Of a stretch of DNA of 64,000 bases, positions 33,593-43,456 are shown one piece after another (within the stretch, counting starts at the first letter, position 1; every line of letters starts with the position of its first letter). The notes under the pieces are model-generated. The model saw only the letters and a program-made list of their open reading frames with translations, was not told the DNA's origin and did no database searches. The translations under genes were made by a program, and so were the position numbers. The stretch lies in NCBI GenBank assembly GCA_026545225.1, contig CM048849.1, positions 28,964,336-29,028,335 on the forward strand, written 5' to 3'. The DNA comes from Cornus controversa (lineage: Eukaryota; Streptophyta; Magnoliopsida; Cornales; Cornaceae).

Positions 33593-34332
33593 TAAATCAC
33601 ATTTTTCATATATATAAATACAAACACCAAACCCTAAACTCAAAAAATCTCAACCTATCTTTTATGTCACAAGAAAATGACTTATAGAATCAAAGTAAAG
33701 ATGAGTCTAGCACCCCTACCTCGAATCCTAGGCTTTGAATCCAATTTTGAAAAATTCCAACTTTCTTAACTTCACGAAACGGAGACTTTGATCAGTTAAA
33801 ACTGATGCCCTTGGTGTCCCTTACACACTTTTCTTCTTCGGGAATGTCCAAATCACACCTTAAGCTCTTCAAAATCTAGAGAAAAGGGAGAGAGATAAAG
33901 TGGGTGCTTTAGAGAGAGAGAGATTTGTAAAAGTGAATATCTCTGACCCCCCAGATATTTATTCCATTCGTAGGGCACAAAAAGAACATTTTGCCCCCCG
34001 ACCACTTAACGTACCCTCCCGACCTCCGAATTAATTCTCAAAAAATTCGTTGGCCTCGAAATCACTTTTATGACACTCTAAACATTTCGTTTAGTCCATA
34101 ACCAAAAATAAAATTTCTCAAAATTTTCGGACTCACTTAACCTCATCTCAGACCCCCCGTTAACCAAAAAGTCAACCTTCTTCAAAAGTTTCCAAAACTT
34201 TTCAAAATCATATTCCAACCTTCTAAACTTGTTCCCCGCATTCAAAACATATTAAACATCATTTAAAATGTGCTTAAACCAATAAATGATGAAAAATTCA
34301 AAAATTGGCCAAAATTGGGCATGGTCTCTACA
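33047..34332 (-). repeat. Solo-LTR-like repeat Z (minus strand, related to X and Y)
   Basis: On the minus strand it starts TGTAGAGACCATGCCCAATT, continues with an ATGATTTAAATG-like block and a promoter-like GAATAAATATCTGG (about 33950), then a CT/AG microsatellite (TCTCTCTCTCTAAAGC). This is the same layout as repeats X and Y. It contains a (TA)n microsatellite at 33560-33590. Its 3' end is lost where the inverted Athila-like LTR begins. Non-coding. Confidence 0.5.
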
Positions 34333-34576
34333 AATATCGTAATAATTTTAGGATTTAAATATTGTCACATTATATAGACACCCCCACATTTCTAAGTATT
34401 TATAGAAAGATATAAGGCCTTTCTATCTATCAATCATCTGGTGTCTTAATAATTTTTTTAATGAGATATAAGACTAAATTTGAGGATAGTTGAGCTTCCC
34501 TTCATAACTTCTAGGTAATCTAGAATTTATCTACAAATCATTTGTACTTTATGGTGCTTGCATTTTAGCAACACCA
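34333..34576. other. Spacer before TRIM 1
   Basis: AT-rich; no gene or element terminus recognised. Confidence 0.5.
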
Positions 34577-35146
34577 TGTAGTAACCTTTGTGGACGGGTG
34601 TGAGTGGGCGGGTGCGAAGATAGACACTAGGCTGAGCTACCACATTGACAGGGTACAGGGTGCTCAATCCCACATCGCTTGGGTGTGGAAAAGGGGATGT
34701 GCTTATATGTAGTATGTTCTCTTCAAATGGTATGAGGCCTTTTGGGGTAAAGCCCAAGAGCAAAATCGTGCGGGCTTAGGCCCAAAGCGGACAATATTAT
34801 ACCATATATTGGAGCAGGATATTACAGTTGGTATCAGAGCCTGAACCTAGCCGGAAGTGTGCCGATGAGGACGTCGGGCCTCGTAGGGGGGTGGATTGTA
34901 GTAACCCTTGTGGACGGGTGTGAGTGGGCGGGTGCGAAGATAGACACTGGGCTGAGCTACCACACTGACAGGGTACAGGGTGCTCAATCCCACATCGCAT
35001 GGGTGTGGAAAAGGGGATGTGCTTATATGTAGTATGTTCTCTTCAAATGGTATAAGGCCTTTTGGGGTAAAGCCCAAGAGCAAAATTGTGCGGGCTTAGG
35101 CCCAAAGCGGACAATATCATACCATGTGTTGGAGCGGGGTATTACA
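34577..35146 (+). mobile_element. TRIM (miniature LTR retrotransposon) 1, 570 bp
   Basis: Two 250-bp direct LTRs (34577-34826 and 34897-35146), each starting TGTAGTAACC and ending TATTACA, flank a 70-bp interior. The interior starts with the initiator-Met primer site TGGTATCAGAGC (34829-34840) and ends with a polypurine tract AGGGGGGTGGAT (34885-34896). A perfect 5-bp target duplication CACCA lies at 34572-34576 and 35147-35151. The LTRs differ at about 11 positions, roughly 4 percent. The element has no coding capacity and depends on enzymes of other elements. The minus-strand open frames in its LTRs recur in each copy and are not genes. Confidence 0.95.
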
Positions 35147-35643
35147 CACCATTTCATTTAAATCACAAAATTGATTCTTAACCTTATTCTCAAATTTTGT
35201 TTCACAGTATCTTATGTAATTCCTATCAAAGTATTAAATACTTTTTCCATCTCTCATGTGCACATATATTAAGTCACATATATCATTGTGATTTAATGCT
35301 AGAGGTACAACACTCTTTCGTATGGGTAAAAATAAACTCTAGTTAATTTCCTTTCACATAGCCAAATTTGAGTTAGGACATTCATTAATCCACACAAGTA
35401 GAAAAATTAACTTAACTCTAGGCTTAGAATATATCTGTCACACACCCTTGGATTTAATATACATTAACTCATTGAAGAACGAGTTCTCTCCCTAAGGTTA
35501 TTTCTAATACAACCTTATTTTGGTAGTAGAGGATTTTCTTAAGAAGATTTAACCTTCATATTTGATAAATAATACAATCCTCTTATCAGAACAGATATGA
35601 TGAGGAATATTAGCTCATCACCCTCTGATTTGACTACCAGATT
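35147..35643. other. Spacer between the two TRIMs
   Basis: AT-rich; no gene. It could be internal sequence of the surrounding copia-like element, but nothing diagnostic was seen. Confidence 0.5.
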
Positions 35644-36208
35644 TGTAATACTCCACTCCAACACATGGTATGATATTGTCCGCTTTGGGCCTAAGCCTAC
35701 ACGATTTTTTCTCTTGGGTTTTACCCCAAAAGGTCTCATACCATTTGAAGAGAACATACTACATATAAGCACATCCCCTTTTCCACACCCAAGTGATGTG
35801 AGATTGAGTACCATGTCAGTTTGGTAGCTCAGCCTAGTGTCTGTCTTCGCACCCGCCCACTCACACCCGTCCACAAGGGTTACTATAATCCACCCCCTAC
35901 GAGGCCTCGACGTCCTCGTCTGCACACTTTCGGCTGGGTTCAGGCTCTGATACCAACTGTAATACCCCACTCCAATACATGGTATGATATTGTCTGCTTT
36001 GGGCCTGAACCCGTACGATTTTTGCTTTTGGGTTTTACCCCAAAAGGCCTCATACCATTTGAAGAGAACATACTACATATAAGCACATCCCCTTTTCTAC
36101 ACCCAGGCGATGTGAGATTGAGCACCCTATACCCTGTCAGTGTGGTAGCTCAGCCCAATGTCTGTCTTCGCACCTGCCTACTCACACCCGTCCACAAGGG
36201 TTACTACA
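35644..36208 (-). mobile_element. TRIM 2, same family, opposite orientation
   Basis: Inverted copy of TRIM 1. The LTRs are 35644-35887 and 35958-36208. The primer site, reversed, is GCTCTGATACCA at 35944-35955, and the polypurine tract, reversed, is ATCCACCCCCTAC at about 35888-35900. The flanks AGATT (35639-35643) and AGGTT (36209-36213) look like a target duplication with one change. One LTR terminus has decayed from CA to TA. A deletion in the first LTR removes part of the GTACAGGGTGCTCAATC region. Confidence 0.93.
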
Positions 36209-36794
36209 AGGTTGATTTTAGAAATCATGATAAATAACATTTATCATGTGTACCCTCAATGATCTTATAATTTCGAGTATGGTGTATATCTGTCTAACAT
36301 CCAATTATTCCTCTAGCACAACATGTGCCTTAGAGAATGTTTCAAAATTTTTCCTTATTTTTGACAAGAATAATTATCTTTATTACACTTGTCTAGATCA
36401 ATATTTCATAAATATTGAATAACATTTATCATACTTAAACTTATTATCAAGATATAAGCATACTAAATGCAAATCATAAAACTACCAATTATGTAATATC
36501 AAATTCATACTATAATAAAGACATTCAACTGAAATCATAAGATTTGCATATAGATGCATTTACAAAATAATAAAATGCATATTAAATATTGCACCAATAT
36601 TGGCATACCACAAACTTAAACAATATTATATCACAAATATTGAATTTCACCAAAAAAAATAATACTCTATGTGGTACTAATATTTCACAAATATTTAACT
36701 AATATTGAACTCGTCAATATTTTCTACTTAGTATAGTAGCACTATCTTAAATAGTAGCATATATAATAGCAAAATACAATAATTGTCTTAAGAT
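36209..36794. other. AT-rich spacer before the copia-like LTR
   Basis: No gene was seen. It is rich in CACAAATATTGAATT and CAATATT words. It lacks a purine-rich tract immediately before the LTR, so it does not prove that the next LTR is a 3' LTR. Confidence 0.5.
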
Positions 36795-37728
36795 TGTTGG
36801 AAAAATTATGCGTATATAATACTATTTAAGATATAAAACAATTGTACTAACATGTTAAATCACATAAATTCTATATCATCTTAAACATCATAAAAAAATC
36901 TTTTACCATTCCACAATATATATGAAACCTTCTTTAAGTTTCTGTATCAAATAAGATTATAACACATATAATAATCTAGATTACTAAACTCATATATAGT
37001 ACATATATCACATGTTACATAAATCATATAAAATATAACACAATCAAGTAATTCATGTTGATTTTATACTTTATAACTTAAAATACATAAATACTGAAGA
37101 ACCTATAGATCAAGGCTAGAGTTAGACTCTATATCCTTAAGACAATTATCTCCCCGCAATGGTGTTGAACGGACTCTTGGTAACTGTTTCCGAGGATACA
37201 ACGATCTTCCTCTCACTTGGTAGCAACACTTCAAACCAACTGAGTTTCTGCGAACCACTTATGTGTTAGTACTCTCTTGGACTTGACTCTCCTTGAACCA
37301 TTGGTTCAAACCAGACTACGAAGACTTACTAGACTACCACTTGTGTTAGGCTATATAAGTTTTATAAAAAGAGAGGGAGATTTCAAACATAGAGAGAAGA
37401 AGAAGAAATTGAAAAAGCGTACTTTACAAATGAGGCTAATCGGCCTATTTATAGATCACTAGGTGCCTTTTCAATTTTTTTGAATAGGCATGGGACATGT
37501 TGTTTCACTTCAAATGTTAGGAATGGTGATTTTTCGATGTGAATCAACACTTAAGTGTTTGTTCGTAATTCACACTTAACTGTTTGTGTCTATTCATTAC
37601 TTAACAGACATTATACCACCATGTTATATCTCAACGATGCCATAACAGACATTCTGTCACACAAGTCATAACTCATGCAATGTCATATTACATCGCATAC
37701 ATGTAATTTTCATTCAATTTTTCTAACA
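36795..37728 (+). repeat. Complete Ty1/copia-like LTR, 934 bp
   Basis: It starts TGTTGGAAAAATT and ends AATTTTTCTAACA, inverted termini that match at 12 of 13 bases. The first 95 bp are repeated at 13361-13455. It cuts NLR sequence on its right side exactly after the codons for LVNLKYL. The flanks (AAGAT on the left, TTAAA on the right) do not form a target duplication, so it is not a simple solo LTR. Either it is the right LTR of the element whose left LTR starts at 13361, or a deletion has removed one flank. Confidence 0.75.
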
Positions 37729-38900
37729 TTAAATACTTCAAATTAACTAGTATTTATGTTCCTCTAGGAAGGAAGAGTACTTCAATAGACGATAGATTCA
37801 ATACTCTAAGAAGTCTGAGTGCTTGACAAATAAATGAGACATCCTTTTTTGTGTAAATCAGAGAACAAATGGTCAAAAGATAAAAAAAAGTGCACGTGTG
37901 ACACATGATGCTTAAGAGAAATATAGTCAATAAGGTGAGAATGGATGTATAAGCAATGTTGCTTATATGGAATATTAGAAAGTGAGGGAGAAGAACATGA
38001 AAGAGAAGTACGTTCATACACGAGAATCTCTTGAAGAAAATTTTCTTCCTTTGCTTTCCTCAAGTACAAATCACGCAAGAGATCATGGACATGACATGCT
38101 TTGATTCCACCATTATACTTTTTCTTGAAAACAACTACTAGACTTCTGTCAATTAGTTCCATAAGTAATCCCTCGCCACTTCCTCTAAGCTTTTTTGCTC
38201 ATTTTTGTGTATAAATCCCTCGGAGACACATAAACATATCATCTGCCTAACATGGATCTCAAAGTCTCTGGGAAACATGGTTTTAAGTGACAAGGCAAAT
38301 GGTTAAAACTCAGTGCTACTGTCTCCATTATTACTTTGGTCACTTGCAATGTATGAACTCACACTTTCACCCAACTTTAGATAAATCATTTTGTCGGTTT
38401 TATCTTTGAGTTGGATATGTGCAAAACTTAGAATGCTAAACAACAAATCTCTCTTCTTGTATACTTAAGACACGAGTATGAAAGTGACATACTGTCAAGG
38501 GATCATTTCATAATTTTCTAGCGAGAGTTGTCTTACTGATTATGGGCATTCCGACAATGGGTATAATTTTAACCTCTTTTTTAGGTTGTTCGATAAGCAA
38601 CTCCATTATTATCCTTATGTCATCATCTAAACCAACTACTGTTTCTTCCACTACTAATAACGGGTTGTTTAGAAGAATTCTATTTCGATGGACTCCTCCT
38701 CCTCCGATGCCATATATCTTCTTTTATAAATCTCCATCACCTCACTCTTGATAGACTTAATATCTTCCATGACATTGTCAAAACCTCGATTCATATCCAC
38801 ATATCCATGCCTCGAGGAAACAATTTAATATATTCCTCATTTGACAGTCTTCATTGCCTCTTTATTGACAACCTCACTCTCTCCTATCACACTGCCAAAT
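37729..38900 (-). pseudogene. NLR pseudogene, NB-ARC/LRR1 half (locus B)
   Basis: From high to low coordinates: linker-like sequence with IKSEVMEIYKRRYMASEEE character near 38740, EETVVGLDDDIRIIMELL near 38620, a P-loop spoiled to GMPIISKTT near 38545, RNBS-A reduced to CHFHTRV, then a deletion that removes kinase-2 through GLPL. Next come ALSLKTMF, RDFEIHVRQMICLC, the MHD position as VHD (CHVHDLLRDLYLRKAKEENF near 38090), and the first LRR (LLRVLNLSSIEVLFLP near 37775) ending LVNLKYL at 37729. Stops and frame changes are frequent. The order and strand suit it being the N-terminal half of the gene whose LRR piece is at 13095-13355. Confidence 0.85.
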
Positions 38901-38981
38901 TCATAATGAATTCTTTTGGCCATATTAATTATCATTTCGAATAAACTGAAGACAAGATGAAATTGATCAAACATCTGAGAC

Positions 38982-39664
38982 ATAGTTGTTAAAGGCTCAA
39001 GGTGCTAAGGCCTCGTCGAGCTTGAGGTAGGGGCCTGACTGAAGTGAGGCGCAAGTTGAAAATAAAATAAAATTTGTAGCCAATAATACAAAGTTAGCAG
39101 CAACAGTTACTCAACAGTCTCAAACTACTGTTTAGCCAAAGCATGAGAACATCAAACCACAAAATGAGAATACATAATATTCCAATTTCAAGATTTCTTA
39201 TATCTTTTATGATAATTAAAAAAAAAGTTGTCGAAGAACTTGTCCCACTGTGTATTAACTTTCAGAAAGCCTTAAATCGACTGATTGTGTCAATTGAATA
39301 CATAATATTCCAATTTCAAGATTTTCTATGTTTTTTGTGATAATTAAAAAAGGGAAGTTGTCGGAGAACTCGTCCCACTGTGTATTAACTTCCAGAAAGC
39401 CCTAAATCGTCTGATTATATCGAATCTATCAATCGATCCTTTTTATTTCTTTTACTGGGACTGTATTGTATAGTTAGAGTCCACTGTAACACAAAAATAC
39501 ATCACATGCTAATAATAGGGGGAAAATAATTGTTTTATTTTAGGCGTGACTTGCGCCTAGAGCTTCAAATGCAAAGGCGCACACCTGATTGAAGGGGCCA
39601 AGGTCAAGCGCAACTACTAAGCCTTGAGGACCCTTGATCATGAGACGCGCCTTTGACAACTATG
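38982..39664. mobile_element. Non-autonomous hAT-like element, 683 bp
   Basis: It is flanked by the perfect 8-bp duplication TCTGAGAC (38974-38981 and 39665-39672), the hAT signature. The ends are ATAGTTGTTAAAGGC and, reversed, CATAGTTGTCAAAGGC. The interior has GC-rich arms (AAGGCCTCGTCGAGCTTGAGG; AGGCGCACACC) and a 128-bp tandem duplication, and no transposase. A short plus-strand frame across the duplication is not a credible gene. Confidence 0.85.
39169..39425. repeat. 128-bp tandem duplication inside the hAT-like element
   Basis: TACATAATATTCCAATTTCA starts at 39171 and again at 39299. Similarity continues through CCCACTGTGTATTAACTT and AGAAAGCCTTAAATCG to the end of each copy, with about 10 percent difference. 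Confidence 0.9.
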
Positions 39665-39672
39665 TCTGAGAC

Positions 39673-41749
39673 CGAACCCAGTATCTACGGGGGTGCTAGT
39701 TTAGAAGTTCAGTTGAGCTCCTCAATTTCTGCTAGTTAAACTCTGATATGTAGCAACTGTTGAGTACTTTTAGTGACCATAAAAAACTAACATTCGAATT
39801 CCTCATCAACCTTTTGGGAAATAGAACATGTTTTTTTTTTTTTAATATATTCAAATATTTGGCCAAATGAAAGAAAGAGCTTGATGCTTGTTTCTTTCAA
39901 ATCTTCTCTCACTAACACTACCATGACTAGATCGACATTATTTACTTCTAACAAACTTTACTAAATGGAAGGTAATGCCCACCAATAGTAGACTGAACAA
40001 TTGAATTAGGAAAATATACTTAATTTTGTTAAATTATAGGCGTGATAAGAAGACTTATTGAACACAAAAACAAAGGATCCAAACAGATGGTAAAATCTGA
40101 GTCCAAAATGATGGTATTATTTTATATTACTAGTCTTCATCTTTTTGTCCGTAAATAATAACATAGTTAAAACATGGTCCAAAATGATGTTTCAATATTT
40201 TCAGGTGAATGAAGAAAATAATGAGCCAATGTCTCAATTTTCTGGATGCCGTGTTGGAATTTTCTTGTTATCTTTTTATGTATTATTAGTCTTCATTTGC
40301 AATTCAAATAGTCCTCGTCTCCTAACACTTGATAAAACATTTGAGGATTTGAAGGAATGCATTTCAAGCTGATTTTGGGAGCTACAAATGTAAATATAGT
40401 GCTGGTTCAAGGCATTTGAGTTGTTTGTGAAGAAGGTATCAAATGGAACTGATGTCGTCTACTTCTTAGTTGTTGCGCATGCAGGTCACAAAGAGGTCCA
40501 GTTTTTGTGCCTGTCAAGGCCTAGTTGAAATGTTAATCAAGGAACGCCTAACACTCACTTTAAAGATCAGATTTAATCAAGGAGAGTCATTAATAATCCA
40601 ACAAGTTTTGATATGGAAGCATTTTACCATTTTCAGCTTATAATTGCATTAGTTACATGTTGACATCCTTTGCTTTGTTGCAGTTGTAGGAGTGACTTAA
40701 TTAGCAAAAGTAGTGGGAGTGACTTACCTACTAACAGGGGTGGACCTAATAAGGCCCTACCCCCTTAGTTTTAAGAAAAAAATATATATATATACATATA
40801 GTAAATATGATTATTTTTTAGATTTAGAACTGGGCAAACCTATTAGGGCCTGAGTGTGCATCCACTTAGTTTTATAAATTTTATTTTTATACATATAGTA
40901 TTTTTTATTTTTGTGTGTTCGGTTCTTTTTATACATATTATGAACCTTACTGGTTCAAAAATGGCTGTCTGAATTCAAAAATAGCCTTTTTGGTAAGGTT
41001 GAAGATGATCGAAAAATACGCTCCATGTTTGCCTTCCTTCTTGGTATGACCGCGCGTGTTTTTCATGTTTGCCTAAGACCATAACCATTAACCAAACACG
41101 GCTGTAACCTAACCGTGTATACTATAAAATATATATATTATAGTACTATAATATTATTAACTAAACACAGCTGTTACCAAGCAGTTTATCCTACATATAG
41201 ATTATATATAATACTATAATACTAAAGGTCTGTAAAGGTAACTTTTTTTTTAGTAAGCACGTGTTAACCCATAAATCTACAATAGTATATTATATATAAT
41301 ATATTACTATAATAACAAAAAGCACGTCTCTAATTAGTTATTACTAGCTCATAATATATCGGTATTATATTCGTAAATAATTGTCATGTTGTGTGTGTCT
41401 AATATTATATCCATAAATATTTGTTATGTCATGTCCAAACACTCATGTCTGATTTTTGGACACTTATAATTCATGTCCTCGTGTCCTATAATTTGATAGA
41501 TAGACGAATCCAACTCTTAGAGACACACTTGTGTCCAACACCTGTATCCGAGTCCAAGTAACATAAATTTTTTGTCATTTATAAACTAATTTATTTTGCA
41601 TGATTTGTTTCGACTTGCTAATTATTTAATATCCTGACTATTGGTGATAATTCTTAGTTGACATAATTACTTATGAGTTTTTCATTTTCAAAGAAAACCA
41701 CCCTTGATTTTCAAGCAAGAACAATTTCACATCTTCTAAAACTGGGCAG
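39673..41749. other. Intergenic DNA with AT-rich repeats
   Basis: No gene. Two copies of a 69-bp unit (ATTAACCAAACACGGCTGT at 41087; ATTAACTAAACACAGCTGT at 41156) with long TATA runs look like the remains of a mini-transposon. GGGGTGGACCTAATAAGGCC near 40738 resembles a common plant element terminus but no partner end was seen. Confidence 0.5.
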
Positions 41750-41989
41750 TCAAGAGGCCTGAAGATGAAACCTGGCCAAAGATTGGCAATCTCCCTCAAT
41801 AAGCCTCAGGTAACCCCATTGTTTCAACAATAACAAACCATCTCTCACCACCAATGCTTCTGCGACTTCAGCACAGAAAACACAGCTATTCGAGGAAGAA
41901 CAAAAAATGGATGATAAATACTGCAAATGAAAGAGCATATGACATATATATCTATTCATCTTGAACCCCACAAATACTGAAAATGGCAT
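41750..41989 (-). pseudogene. Plant RNase H-like (RVT_3) domain fragment
   Basis: The minus-strand peptide ending CAEVAEALVVRDGLLLLKQW then GYLRLIEGDCQSL matches the second half of the plant RNase H-like domain found in non-LTR retrotransposons and derived host genes (consensus AEALALREGLxLAxxxG...VEGDS). The catalytic Glu of EAxA and the Asp of EGD are kept. The upstream half with the first Asp is absent, so it is a fragment. Confidence 0.6.
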
Positions 41990-42532
41990 TATCCCTTACC
42001 CTTCTCTGTTTCAGATTTAAAAAAACACAAATTCTCTCATGGCAACATTGCCAAAGAAAGAACTTTACTTTCCTCTGTGTAGAGATTCCAAATACTTGCC
42101 CAAACAACATACTTAGAAGTAGTATTATAGCTAGTACTTGCTTGATCAGTGACTTTATTCAACCCCCAAAGCAATTCTATAAGCTGACTTGACAGAAAAT
42201 TTTCTTGAAGCTGAGCACCCCCAAGAGCTTCTCATTATTTTGAGAGATTAGTAGTAGGGAAAAGAAAAAACAAAGCATATAATACTTTAATCTTTACATA
42301 TAATACACACGAAAAAAAAAACTAGCTAACTTTTAGCAGAACCACAAATTGATGTATCTTCAAAAGTTATTACAACTATGACTATAAACTTTACATATAA
42401 CACACAGACACACAAAAACTAACTGTAAGCAGAACCACAAATTGTCGGGTCTTCAAAAGTTATTACAACCATTAGAACATCATTTAAATTGACCGACTCT
42501 GTTTCATGATTTGATGAGGTGTAATGTGATTC

Positions 42533-42725
42533 ATTCATCGCCGTCCTCATCCACATCCTCATTATGATTCAAAGAGTAGATAAGGACCTTAAGCCCATCA
42601 TTTCCCTTTACCAGTTGTTCTTCTTGAATTCGCTTGGCAGAGTATTCTGTAGAGCAACTACACCAACATACCTCAATCATCTCTAAAGCAGATGACAGTC
42701 TTCCAACCCCAGTGTTGAACCTGCA
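42533..42725 (-). pseudogene. NLR C-terminal fragment
   Basis: On the minus strand it reads SSALEMIEVCWCSCSTEYSA, KRIQEEQLVKGNDGLKVLIY and an acidic end NEDVDEDGDE followed by a stop. The intact NLR ends LQTIEVTSCSDSAVNSAREI, then QKEQMDIGNDSLKIVI, so this is a second copy of the last 55 or so residues, with a longer acidic tail. It lies about 730 bp past the stop of the intact gene, on the same strand. No other NLR sequence is attached. Confidence 0.8.
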
Positions 42726-42969
42726 GTATATGAGGTCTCTTTGTGAATAACTGATACATGCTTCTTAATAATTCATGTTGGGTCTGTTTACCCTTAAATC
42801 ATATCATCTGAATTGAATAATTTGGGTTTATGAGACTTAAAATGTGGTGATTCTTTAAAATCCCCAAATGCTGTAATTTTAAGTCCAAGTGTTAAGGAAA
42901 CAGGCTATTTGAAAAGCAAAGAAAATTAACAAAACAAACTAATAACATCATTTTTATCCTGTTTGGAAC

Positions 42970-43320
42970 ATAAATTTGGGTGATCTGCTTTTGTGTTCAA
43001 TCAGGGCTTTTCAATCATTTATCGCATCTATAATTTGACAAATTGAATATATTTGCTAATTCAATTGCTCAGCCTCGTTTAAGAATGCATTAGCTTTCAA
43101 GTTTAATGGCAACACATTAGAGAAGATTGAAAAAACATACCATGTTTCTTTTCCCATTTTGTAGATGAATGAATGAAGTGATAAACAATTTAAATGCCAG
43201 ATTTTATTTTTGGTCGTAAAACTTTGGACATAGTTGTAAAGAAAGTATTCAAATTGCTAATACTATGTAACTCAGCTGAAACTTCTGAACTAGTACTGTT
43301 TATGAACCATTCTACTAGAT
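42970..43320 (-). other. Conserved NLR 3'-flank block (locus D)
   Basis: Sequence downstream of the intact NLR that is matched at 11045-11375 and partly at 61840-61935. Shared words include AATTCAATTGCTCAGCCTC, GCATTAGCTTTCAA and ACTCAGCTGAAACTTCTGAA. It may contain the 3' UTR and polyadenylation region of the gene. Confidence 0.75.
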
Positions 43321-43456
43321 CTAGTGTTCAAGACAAATACAATATAAATGAGCATCAAAATTCACAAGTTCAACGTACTTACTTGATTGTCATGCCAGCA
43401 TCCACTGTAGCTCAACAGAGACTTAAGAAGATGTCTCGAGTTCCCAAACCGGAGGA

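Noticed and set aside
34527-36125. Recurrent open frames reading MLLGFTPKGLIPFEEN and similar
   Set aside because: They sit on the antisense strand of TRIM LTRs and repeat with each LTR; TRIMs have no coding capacity.
36795-37728. Simple solo LTR with target duplication
   Set aside because: Flanks AAGAT and TTAAA do not match, and NLR sequence lies on only one side, so a plain solo-LTR explanation does not hold.
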